The translations under genes and the position numbers were made by a program. The notes beneath the pieces were generated by a model that did no database searches, had not been told where the DNA came from, and was given only the letters and a program-made list of their open reading frames with translations. Below are positions 33,667 to 44,402 of a DNA stretch of 64,000 bases, one piece after another (within the stretch, counting starts at the first letter, position 1; the number at the start of each line of letters is the position of its first letter). The stretch is from the NCBI GenBank assembly GCA_028752905.1, contig JAQNBH010000017.1:30571283-30635282 (forward strand). The letters are read 5' to 3'. This DNA comes from Cladorhizidae sp. MBARI D1340-BT2. Its lineage: Eukaryota > Porifera > Demospongiae > Poecilosclerida > Cladorhizidae.

Positions 33667-35483
33667 ATGTGACATGCACTTCACTGTTTAAAATTTCCTA
33701 GTTCTATACCATGTATCAGTCGTTATCTATTCATTAAAACAGGGACTGAACCATAAAATACAAGCCATTACAAAAACTTGTGGCTATAGCTCTATAGATG
33801 CTGACTTCACTTTATGAACTAGTTAGCTATATATATATAAGCTCAAAAGGTAGATATTTCTGTGTGCTCTCTTTTGGTACTAAAAACGTTACTGAAAATG
33901 TAGCCAAAGTCGATGTACCTCAAAATCTGAGTGCCTGAACTGGTTGCAAGTGTGGCTCCTTATCAGAACAGCTGAAATGACTATCTACTATCTGTGGCAA
34001 GAGGAAGAAGCTTTACTCTATACAATGAGTTCATCAGATGCTAAAAAGTGACTAGCTAGTCAAGCTTGGCCATTGAAAATGTGGGTTAACTTATTTCTTG
34101 ATCAACTAAGTTACCCTAATGACTTGACCTAGGTCACCAAAGGAAATTTTTGGCAAAAATGTGCACTTGGCCCATTTTGGGTTGTACTAAGAGACAACTA
34201 ATGTGTGTGTGTGTGTGTGTGAGGGTGGGGGGGGGGGGGGGAGGTGTGTAGGGGGTTACCACAAAACTTCATAGAAGCAAAATGGACTAAATTAGACAGC
34301 ATTCATTTACCCTGCCATATTGCTTCTACAGTAAAAATTCAGTTATCTGGAAGGCTAGGGACTAACTACCCTCCCTGCACAGATTATTCATAAGCTAGGC
34401 CATCAATTTAATTAGCTCTTTGGTGAAAGTAGTCAAATGCGTATTGATTAATCCCCCAAGATCTACAAGTATGCTGTGAGGAAAGTATGAAAAGCTGCCT
34501 TAGGAAGATAAGCTTGTTGTTATTTAGTAGAGTGAAACAAAAGTTAGAAGTTATTCTTGAGAGTCCCTTGCTATATCTAGCCAGTTGTTCTGGATGCTAA
34601 TACTAGAGTAAGAGCATACATAAACTATAACAGAACTTATAAATTGGAGGAAGCCCTAGTTGCTAATTGGTAGGTTTTCGTCTGGGTTGTTCTGTAGTTG
34701 TAAGACTAGTTGTGGTGTTATGTTAGGCTGCACTGTATAGCATGCCTAGATGATCACATCCTGAAGCCCAGGACAGTAGTGCTATATACATGCCCCTCAA
34801 GTCTAAGTATTGCTACAATCTCATTAATTCAAGCCCACCACTACAGAACTTGTACCTATGGGCATATCCCACTTTGGCTTTTGTTAAGAGACATGCAAAT
34901 TTAAAACAGTAGATACTACACTCATTTCGTGACCACAATCGTGTTTTGTAACAACTGTTAACAATTCGAGATATTCTAACAGGGTTGGCTCCCATAGAGT
35001 GTTTGGATATACAATGGTCTACTGTACCTGGGCTGGGTATGAGGAATGAGCACCTGCAACAGGGCCATGATCTCTGTGTCATTTACAGTGGTCACGATAC
35101 CATTATGTACCTGTGCCACGATTGGGGTGTGCATCCATCTGGATGATGTTGTATATGGCTGCTTGCAAGTATATTTAGCACATCACACATGACCGATGTT
35201 TTGTATCCAGCCAGTTGCATGGAAAATAGTGGCTTAAACTGAGGTATAAAATTTTCCCTCTCCTAAAATGTAGTTGAAATGTGGGACTTTGGGGACAGAT
35301 CTGCTATTGTCTACGAGTGTGATGCACCCGATGGGTGGCACACCTGAACAGAAAAAAAGCAGCCCTTCGAGGGTTAGGGTTCTTCTGATTGGACATCCCT
35401 ATGAGGTCCAGGGGCAATTAAGGGATTGGGCCATCCATGGGGTGCCTCTGGGTATGCTTGGAGGCATATTTTTTCACCATGTT
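33667..35483. other. 1.8 kb without a recognised gene; GT repeat and G tract
   Basis: The 3' flank of the SLC46-like gene. A (GT)n run at about 34202-34222 is followed by GGGTGGGG and a G tract. A plus-strand frame at 35274-35504 ends in LINE tail sequence and has no recognisable domain. Confidence 0.55.
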
Positions 35484-38470
35484 TTTATTTATTTATTTAT
35501 TTAAATAATGCTTTACAATATACACATGATAGGGTGCATGTGGTGAACATGTGCATTAATGCTAGTATTCTAGATATGGTGTATACTGAAGGTAATACAT
35601 GTACTAGATAATACTAGCAGCCTGAACATGCTAATGTTAAAAAATGGGTGAAGGTAAGGCATGAACATTTAGAAGGAAATGTAAAGAGCATGGATTGGAT
35701 GAGTCAAAGTTTTTTGTAAAATGATCAAAGAAAATATGTTTTAGTTTTTGTTTTGTAATGGTGGTGGATAAATTAAGATCAAATGGAGGAAGAGTGTTCC
35801 ATAGACGAGGAAGTCGATTAAAGAAGCAATGTTGAGAGTTGTTAGATTTGCTACGAATGTGCACCATTTTTGAGTGGGTTCCCGATCTGGTGGAGCTTGA
35901 GCTGAAAGTAATAAAATTAAAAATGTTGAAATGATCTGGTGGCGACTTGTAGCAGAAAATGATGTCATTAGGTTCCAGTTGATACGTAAGAGGAAGCACA
36001 TGAAGAGAGATTAGTCTAGACTTGTAGTTGGATGTGTAGTCATTTAAAATGAATTTAGTAGCTCTTCGTTGTATTTTTTCAATCTTTGCAATATCTTTAA
36101 TCAAATGGGGATGCCATATTTGCGAGCAGTAAAGTAAATGTGATCAGATGAGGGATATATAGAGAACCTGCTTCTCACGATGGAATTAACTGAACTGAAA
36201 GTCTGCTGGAGGAGGCCTAGAACTCAGTAGGCAAGTGAGGCAATGTGATCGTGGTGGGCCTGCCAGGATAGGTGGGATGCAACTATTACACCAAGATCCT
36301 TATGGTTGTCCCTAACTGGAATAGGACCGTTGATGTGATATGTTGATTCCAGAGGTGGATCGGTCTGGCAAAATCTTAAATGGACACACTTAAATACATT
36401 GAATTTCAATTTCCACTTGTTACTCCAGTCACATAATGGGTCTAGTTCCTCTTGGAGATAAATTGTATCCACTGACGAGGTCTGAATAGATTTCTCACAT
36501 TTGGTATCATCTGCATACATAAGAATGTGGGAGTGTAATGAGCAGTCTGGGAGATCATTAATATATACTAAGAAGAGCAGTGGCCCTAGGATACTCCCTT
36601 GCGGGACACCAGAAACCACTGGCAGTAACTCTGAGAGATAATCTCCTAGACTAACACACTGCATTCTACCTGTGAGGTAAGCTTGTAACCAGAGTCACAA
36701 ATCACCTAAGATAGCTCTTGACCTGAGTTATCAGCTCATTGTGGGGTGGTACGCTATCAAAGGCTTTAGCGAAGTCAAGAAAAATCACATGAGACTGGGT
36801 CTTGGAACTTGTGCATTTAAGGATGTTGTAATGAAATTATAAAAGTTGCTGCAAAGTCGAGTGTTTCTTGAGAAATCCAAACTGAGGAGAAATGGTGCAT
36901 ATAATGAAATCAACTGACTTGTCATACATAATTTGCTCAAGAACTTTGGAGGTTGAGCTGAGGAGGGAGATTGGTCTATAATTTAGAACCGAAGCTCTGT
37001 CACCCAATTTATAGAAGGGTGAGATACTATGAATATGCCACTCAGCTGGAATCTTATGGTGGGTTAAACTCATGGTAAAGAGATACTGCAATGGTTGATA
37101 AAGAGCAAGAGCACAGGACCTAAGAAGCATAGGTCCAATCCCATCAATTCCCACAGATTTGGATGTATCTAAACATGACAATAATGCAAAAACATCCGTC
37201 AGAAATGTTTACGGATAGAGAGATTGCAGAGAGGGGTCGACAACAGGCAGTTGGTCAAGTGAAGGCAATGTGCAAGAGCTACGAGTAAAAACCGAGTAGA
37301 AATAACGATTAAATAATGTTGCTCTGTCCATATTCGTTGGAAGCATAATTAGAATTATGATAGACTGTGGTTGGGATAGCACCATTCTTTTTTACGTAAC
37401 TATAAATGTTCGTATTTTTTGAAGTTGTGAAGCTTTGTAACAAAATTATATTCAAACTAAACAGTGATTTTGCTGATTGGATGTCAGTATGAAAGTTGAT
37501 CTCTGCTTGTTGTAGATCTGCAATACTCTTTGAGTTTAGATTTTGTTTTCTTCCACAGGGTCCTAATGCATTTACTTAAGTGGTGTAGTTCAGCTGTGAA
37601 CCACTTTGGATACTGATGATGTTTGAGCCTGACCTTAGGTATAAATAAATTCATGGCATGAGTTTGAGAGTTGCCCAGATAATTAGTTCAACATCTTCCA
37701 GCTCAAAGCACAAGCTAAAATCAGTGTCCAAAAGATGATCACATAGGGCTTCCCAATCAGCTTTAGGATAGTCAAACACTACGGGGGGTTACTGTTACTA
37801 GGACACTTTTCAAAAACACAAATTTTTAAGGACACTAAGAAGTGATCTGTAGGAAGAGGGATGTCATGTTGACCGTGTACCAGGACGTCATAAACTAGGT
37901 TGCTTGATTAGTAAGGACCAGATCCAGAATACTGCCTTTGATATGAGTGGGGCTGAGAATAAGTTGAGTTAGATTATTCTTGAAGATGAATTCACAAAAG
38001 AGATCAGAAAAGGTATTAGAGCCGGTAAGGGAAGACCAGCAAATGTCTGGATAGTTAAAATCACCCACAACAACCAGTTTGTTGGAGATCAAGGTAAGGG
38101 AAGAGAGATAATTGTGGATAGATCTGTGGTAATCACCTGAAGAATTCGGTGGGATATAAACTAGGCATAGCGTAATCACTTGTGATGCTCCAATTGTGAT
38201 AGTAAGTACTTCTAGATCATTTGGGGATGGCGCAAGAGTAGTAGGAATCTAGTAATATTTGGCAGCCATGACACCACCTCCTCTAGAAGATCGATATATT
38301 ATGTAGCCTGTTGGAATTATTTCATTGTCCAATATAGAATCGGAAAGCCATGTTTCGGTGAAGCAGTAAATTGAGTAGTTTGAAGAGTAGACAAGCGAGT
38401 TGATGTAATGAAGTTTGTTAACTAAACTACGTGTATTGAGAAGACAAACATTTTCGTGGGGGGATAGTCA
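35484..38470 (-). mobile_element. APE-type LINE, minus strand, with (AATA)n tail
   Basis: The 3' end is a TTTA repeat at 35484-35505 on the plus strand, so AATA on the coding strand. Coding remnants run up to about 38457 and include the N-terminal part of the endonuclease that the 28-kb LINE has lost. The two are related but clearly diverged, for example YADDTKCEK here against FADDAKCVK there. Confidence 0.82.
35640..38457 (-). pseudogene. LINE endonuclease-reverse transcriptase relic
   Basis: From high to low coordinates: endonuclease start NVCLLNTRSLVNKL and FTETWLSDSILDNE (about 38300-38457), RSSRGGGVMAAK, then VVVGDFNYPDICW and SPTHIKGSILDLVLTN (37895-38179). A degraded linker follows, then RT blocks NYRPISLLSSTSK (36837-37181), GVPQGSILGPLLFLVYIN and YADD (36224-36664), and the C-terminal region RRATKFILND...RLPRLWNTLPP (35637-36104). 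Numerous stops and shifts make this older than the 28-kb copy. Confidence 0.83.
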
Positions 38471-38779
38471 TTCTAATGGAGACTCTGAGAGCATTCACTT
38501 CATTAGCACCCACTACAGAGTTTATTGGTAAGAAGTTGTTAATGAGGTACCATTTGCAAGAAGAGAATCTGCTTTGTTAGCACTCCCCAGTTCCTCTGGC
38601 ACAACCCTTTGACTCGAGTTTGATGAATGCCGAAATCTATTTGATGAGTCTAATTTGCCATGCTTAACCATTATAAGTATACTGGTCTTGGCCTAACATT
38701 ATCAACTTTAAACTGAACCCTCTACTCTGGGGTATTTCAGATATGAAGAAGTGCACCCAGAACTAGTAATATGTATCTA

Positions 38780-39440
38780 GGGAGGGGCGGTGCAGCTGTG
38801 GAGATGCCGTGGACCATCTGGCTACCCATGGGCTTAGTTGCAGAATGAGTCAGGGCAGGCACTCTCGACACGCTGCCATCAATGACGTAATAGATATCAC
38901 TGGTGTCTGCTAAGATCCCTTCCTGCCTTGAACCCTCGGGCCTAATGAGATCACATGGGAAGAGACCTGATGGCATGTCCATTGTTCCATGGTCAAGAGG
39001 GAAGCTCCTGGTCTGGGATGCTACAAGTGCAGATACTTTTGCGGTTTCAAATATCAGGCTGGCGGTAAACAAACTCAGTGCAGTAGCAGCAAAAGCAGAG
39101 GATATGAAGATGTCAAAGTACTGCAACCTAGACTCATCCTACCTGTTCATGCCAGTGGCAGTGGAAACCTGTGGTGTTTTGGGCCCCAGTTTTTATACGA
39201 GAACTTGGACGTCGCCTCAAGACAGCCACTGAAGATAGAGACTCATTTCAGTACCTGCTACAGATGATCTCAGTCGCAATTCAGAGGGGAAATGCAAGTT
39301 CTGTTTTGGGTACAATGGGACAGCAGATGGGTTTGATGGACATCATTATTTATTTATTTATGTACCTATACATATATATTGTATAATTATTATTAAATTA
39401 AAATAAATTAAAATAAATAAAAATAAATTTAAATTAAATT
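38780..39440 (+). pseudogene. RLE LINE 3' half (CCHC and endonuclease), plus strand
   Basis: The plus strand reads [19 protein letters not shown] (knuckle region, about 38810-38870), then EPSGLMRSHGKRPDGMSIVP and KLLVWDATSADTFAVS, a restriction-like endonuclease core (RPD, then WDAT). It continues with VAVETCGVLGP, RELGRRLKTATEDRDSFQYL and VAIQRGNASSVLGT, in alternating frames. It ends in ATTT/ATAA-rich sequence near 39345-39440, probably the element's tail. The part that should precede it lies in inverted orientation at 39552-40292. Confidence 0.72.
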
Positions 39441-39551
39441 TAAAAACAATTAAAAAAAAATCGTGACACCTAGCAAAAGGATGTAACTAGAAGCGAGGAT
39501 CCAGACACAGGAGAAGCACTATAAACACTTTGAGAAATATCGCTGGCCATA

Positions 39552-40292
39552 TTAAGCACGACTGCGTGATCCTTTGAGCAGCTCCTTGCACTTTTCAGCA
39601 TGCTTGCACCAATATTTTGATGGGGTTGACATAATGACTCCAAGTCTGAGGCCTATGGCAATGCAGATGGAGTCATCAGACATTCTCAAACCCAGAGGGG
39701 AGACAGGCAAGGCATTTAACCATGCACAAGACTCTGTAGTAGAGGTGGCAATGAGGCTAGCTCTGGACTGAGCATCAGGAGCTTCAGCAAGTAGGAAATC
39801 TGCTCTGGCTTGTACTCTTGGATGGTCCCACACTTTCTGATGATGTGAGGCAGGAGGGAGAGGAGGGGATTGCTCATGACCCTCCTGCCACACTGACAGA
39901 GCTAATGTTACTAGAGGAGTAGAGCAACCTTGAAGTGGTTCTGGAAGCAAGTGCTGGACTAGGTGAGTTGAACCTTGAACAGAAGCTAGATAAGATGATG
40001 GTGCAATATGAACTGCACTCCTAATTCCAAGGCCACCCTTTTTCACTGGTAAGGTTGCTTGCAGCCATGACTTAACACTCAGGTTTGTGTTGGAGATGTT
40101 GATGAGGATTGAACGAAGAAGAGCATCATACTCCTCCAGACATGAAGTTGCAAAGCAAGGAGCGGTCCTGAGGATGTGGGGAATAGCAAATGAGTGGTGC
40201 AATATTACCAGTGCATCATGAGAGTGTAGGTGTTTAATTCTATCTCCCATCAACTTCAAAACATTCACTTTCTCACCAATATACTTGTTCAC
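39552..40292 (-). pseudogene. RLE LINE post-RT segment, minus strand
   Basis: A 246-residue open frame. It contains LPVKKGGLGIRSAVHIAPSS, SHHQKVWDHPRVQ and ESCAWLNALPVSPLGLRMSD, which are typical of the region between RT and knuckle in one RLE LINE group. It stops at about the knuckle (YWCKHAEKC). The plus-strand fragment at 38780-39440 resumes from nearly the same point of the element. No RT is present upstream. Confidence 0.72.
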
Positions 40293-40329
40293 ACACCTGT
40301 TTTTGTTTTTTAAACTTTACAACATGATG

Positions 40330-40890
40330 ATAAACATACAGTAGGGATATTGAAGATATTGTAAGTCCAAGAATGAAAATCATGTTGAGAGACAAACACC
40401 TCTTCAGGTGCAACTGGTATATATGTTAGTTTCTATCGCTGGAACAAATGACAATTAGAACAAGGACATCGGAAATGGAAGGTACATACATTATTCTGTT
40501 CAAAGTGGGTTCCAATAAAAAAATAATAATTAAATAACAAGTACAGATTTTTGAAGATCTAATTCGGGAAGTGAATTCAATGATGAACGATTCTATTAAA
40601 ATAGTAGTATCGGCCAACATTGGTTCTCTTAAAATGGGAATTCAATTTTATCTTTAAAGATCTGGTACTTGTTGAAGAGAATGAAGTTGTCTGGAGGATC
40701 TTTAAAACACTTCACTAGGAATATGATATCCCTCAACTCCACCCACATAGAGCAGGCCTAAAGATATCAATCTGTTCTTGTAGTCCATTGAATGGTCCTT
40801 CAGAATAAACTTTGTAGCACGGCATGTTCTAGGTTATTAATGTCTCTTAATAATAGTGGATGCCACAACTGTGAAGCATATGTGAGGTGG
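40330..40890 (-). pseudogene. LINE C-terminal fragment, minus strand
   Basis: The minus-strand translation has YASQLWHPLLLRDINNLE, an RATKFILKD-like stretch and LISLGLL in broken frames (about 40690-40890). These match the post-RT region of the APE LINEs in this window. Only the tail end of an element is left. Confidence 0.6.
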
Positions 40891-41460
40891 GATTTTCAAG
40901 TGATTTATCATGGTCCCTTCACATCTCACTAACATGCTGCAAGGCGAAGAGATTTTTGGGGTTCCTGTACAGGAATTTCAGGGACTGTGACTTGCCTATC
41001 ACACCTGTACAAGGCATTGGTTTTGCCTATTCTGGAGTACTGCTGCTGTGTGTGGGACCTTCACCAGGATTATAACAAAGCAAAGTTGGAGAGTGAAGGC
41101 TTTGCAGCAAAGTTGGCTACCAGGAAATGGACCGAAAATGCTGCGGCTCAATGTAAGAAGCTTTCTTAGCCATCACTTCTCTCCAGAAGATCGCACCATA
41201 AACTTTGTTTGTGCCGCCATATAATTTCTGACTGTTCCCTCATTCCCTCTTCTGTCTTTGGTCTTCTGCCTCCAACTTCTTATCGTCATACGAATTCCTG
41301 TCCACTTTTTAAACCCTATGCTAGCATGAATTCTTCTTCTTCTTCTTCTTTTATTAGTGCAATTCCCTTATGGAATTCACTTCCAGAATGTTAGTTTATC
41401 TTCTAACTCGGCCTTTAAAAGACATTTAAAGGGAAAAAACTAAACTTAACTTAGTGAGCT
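40885..41460 (+). pseudogene. LINE C-terminal fragment, plus strand
   Basis: Plus-strand frames read SSDLSWSLHISLTCCKAKRF, LYKALVLPILEYCCCVWD and later PLWNSLPE, the post-RT and terminal region of jockey/CR1-type LINEs. It is 5'-truncated and frameshifted, and meets the previous fragment head to head. Confidence 0.7.
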
Positions 41461-41529
41461 ATATATCCTTTTTGTTTCTTTACACTGTTTGTTTGTCTTG
41501 TCATCCCTTCCCTTGTTCATGGTTCACCT

Positions 41530-41949
41530 TAATATTAGCTCTCAGCTAGTTGGTCCACCCAAATGCTCCATTAATATTAGCTCTCAGCTAGTTGGTCCAC
41601 CCAAATGCTCCATTAATATTAGCACTCAGCTAGTTGGTCCACCCAAATGCTCCATTAATATTAGCTCTCAGCTATATAGTTGGTCCACCCAAATGCTCCA
41701 TTAATATTAGCTCTCAGCTAGTTGGTCCACCCAAATGCTCCGTTAATATTAGCTCTCAGCTAGTTGGTCCACCCAAATGCTCCGTTAATATTAGCTCTCA
41801 GCTAGTTGGTCCACCCAAATGCTCCATTAATATTAGCTCTCAGCTAGTGGTCTACCCAAATACTCCATTAATATTAGCTCTCAGCTAGTTGGTCCACCCA
41901 AATGCTCCATTAATATTAGCTCTCAGCTAGTTGGTCCACCCAAATGCTC
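41530..41949. repeat. 42-bp minisatellite, ten copies
   Basis: The unit is ATTAATATTAGCTCTCAGCT followed by AGTTGGTCCACCCAAATGCTCC. At 42 bp (14 codons) it keeps a frame open (NISSQLVGPPKCSI), which is not evidence of a gene. One unit has a 4-bp insertion (TATA) and one has lost a T. Confidence 0.95.
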
Positions 41950-42049
41950 TGCGTTGTTTTGCATTGAAAGTTGTATAAAAATTATTTTAAAAAGAGAGCC
42001 CCCCCAACCCAAGAGGCCTTTGAGGTTAATTCCAGTCAATTTTATATGC

Positions 42050-44339
42050 TTTGTGGCAGTGGTTTCATCATGATGAAGTGGAAGGTCGAGTCCGCTGTCA
42101 TCTTTGCTTGAGAGCTGACAGAAAAGTCTATGAAGGCTGGAACCTCTGATGCTGCATTTGTAAGTGTGGAATTGATAACTGGCGAAACTAGCTATAGCTC
42201 TATGCTATCTTGCAGTCTGGTGGGTAATGTTACTTGTAGCTATATATCTGTAATTTGGAAAGAAGCAACAGTTGCCTCCTGTTCTGTGGAGTTTCTACTG
42301 AATTTACTTGCAACAACACGCAATGTTGAAGATATGCTTGGCAGTTCTCGGGCACAGCAAAAGGCTACTTACCCTTTTTATTGAAAGTCATTTCTTTCCT
42401 GAAGTTCCTTCTAGACACGGATGTGCAATCAGAAGCCACAACGACCATAGTGATGGGAATCTTTATAAGGTATGAATCTGACGAGTGGATGATTTAAAGG
42501 CTCCATTTTTCAAGATATTAATTATTGTGATGAATTAAACATGTAGTGTCAGGACTTGCTTGCCAAAAAAAATGAACAGAATATTATACCGGTCACAAGT
42601 GTTTCGATAAATAATGGCATTGACTATACAGGCTGGGAGATCAGCAACTGTACAATTACGTGTGGATGAATGTACAGCAGTGTCAAATCAAAAAGCAGGT
42701 GTGAATTGCTTGCATGTCATTATACAATTAACGTGCTCTGTCATAAAAATGATAATTGAAATATTATTTCCACTACAGGGTTGTCAAGGTATTGAGGTGG
42801 GTCAGTGATGACTTGAATGTCCATGAAGAGTTTGTTGGCCTTCATGAAGTACCCTCTATTCAATCTGGCAATATAGTTGCTGCACAGACGTTATGTAGAT
42901 CCAGCAACACCTAAGGGCATACTTAATATTGATCTACTGGTATATACAGGGAATTGAAAAAGTAGATTTGATCAAACAAGGTATAAGGTGTACTGTTGCC
43001 TGCAAGAAATTAAGGCAGTCAAGAAAGAAGAGTTTTTAGAAGAACTTCAAGCAGTCATTGATGTTTATGGGGATGATCTTCGTGCTTCTGATTTGAAAGT
43101 CCAAAAGAAAATAAGTGAAAACAGGCATATACTTAGGCAAACAGGGTATTGCATTTCGTGGAAAGTTAGAGGATGTTGCATCATCAAAGAATCCTGGCAA
43201 CTTTTTAGCACTGCTAAAATCTTTTGCTGAGACAGTATTTTATATGAGCATCTTTATTGTACCAAGGCAAAGAATGCAACACACTTATCACCAAGGACTC
43301 AAAATGAAATTATAGGCTATGATATGATTCTTGCCAAAACAATATCCGAGATAAAAGAAACAAAATATTTTGCTGATTAGGTTTCATGTCACAATGTAGA
43401 GCATTTGCCCATATGCCTTCGTTTTGTTGATGGCCATGGTGACATTCGAGAAGAGTTTGTTTCATTTGTAAAACTTGAGAGAGTCCGAGCAGCTGATATC
43501 CATTATACAGACCTTGGAGGGGCTTCGCTTATCACTGAGTGATTTGCGAGGACAAGGGTATGATGGGGCCTCAACGATGAGTGGGGAGATGGCTGGTGTG
43601 CAGGCATTACTTCGAGAGAAGTCATCCCTTTTCTTGACCACATTATTAATGATATTACATCAAGATTTACCAAGCTAACCAGGTAGCTTTATTGCAATAA
43701 CTCTTTCCAAGCCATATCACTACTTCGTCCTTTGTTAATATTGAACCTGCTGTTACTTTCTATTCTGAAGATCTACCAAATGTGAGTATACTTGATGAAG
43801 AGTTACATTGCTGGAAGTTAAGGTGGCTACAAATTTCACCAGATGAGCGTCCTCAAACTCTGAGTGAATCGCTTAAACTCTGCTGCCCCCAAAACCCTTC
43901 CAAATGTTTATACCTTTTTGAAGCTTTTTGCTACACTCCCACTCAGTTCCTGTACTTGTGAATGATCTTCTTCCGCACTTCGACATTTAAATAACTACTT
44001 GAGATCCACACAGAGTGAGGAAAGACTCGGTGCCTTAGCATTAATACACATTAATTATGGAATGGATATTAATATCGATACTGTTTGCAAACTTTACATA
44101 GAACAACATCCACGCAGAATTCAATGTGCTAGCTTATTATTTCAATAATTTTGTCTGTATATATATTTATTTTTGAAGTTTGCTTAATAAAAATCATCTC
44201 TGTATATATTTTTGGAGTTTCTGCGATTTGTGCTGGACGGGGCATATATATTTCCCTCTTGCACTATCCTCACCACCACATTATCCACATCCGACATATA
44301 TACATAACCCCCCTTTTCAAAATTCTGCGTACGCCCCTG
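42050..44339 (+). pseudogene. hAT relic (ZMYM1-like, DUF4371 type)
   Basis: Degraded pieces occur in the order expected of this hAT group. A possible finger is EGRVRCHLCLRADRKVYEGW at about 42080-42150. HGCAIRSHNDHSDGNLYK lies at about 42420-42480. Then IAFRGKLEDVASSKNPGNFL is at about 43150-43210, CHNVEHLPICLRFVDGHGDI and REEFVSFVKLERVRAADI at 43385-43500, and LSLSDLRGQGYDGASTMSGE at about 43530-43590. The right terminus looks like a hAT end: the minus strand at 44339 begins CAGGGGCGTACGCAGAATTT. A matching left end was not found. The relic is old, with many stops. Confidence 0.72.
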
Positions 44340-44402
44340 ACTAGTCTTCAAGCATGTGTATTAATTAAGTTTTCAATCCCAGTCGGTAAGGTTTTTTAAA
44401 AT

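Noticed and set aside
38780..40292. Twin-priming explanation for the split RLE element
   Set aside because: Twin priming puts the inverted 5' part upstream of the sense 3' part; here it lies beyond the 3' tail.
41489..41888. Two overlapping frames of NISSQLVGPPKCS-type repeats
   Set aside because: Translation of the 42-bp minisatellite, not a gene.
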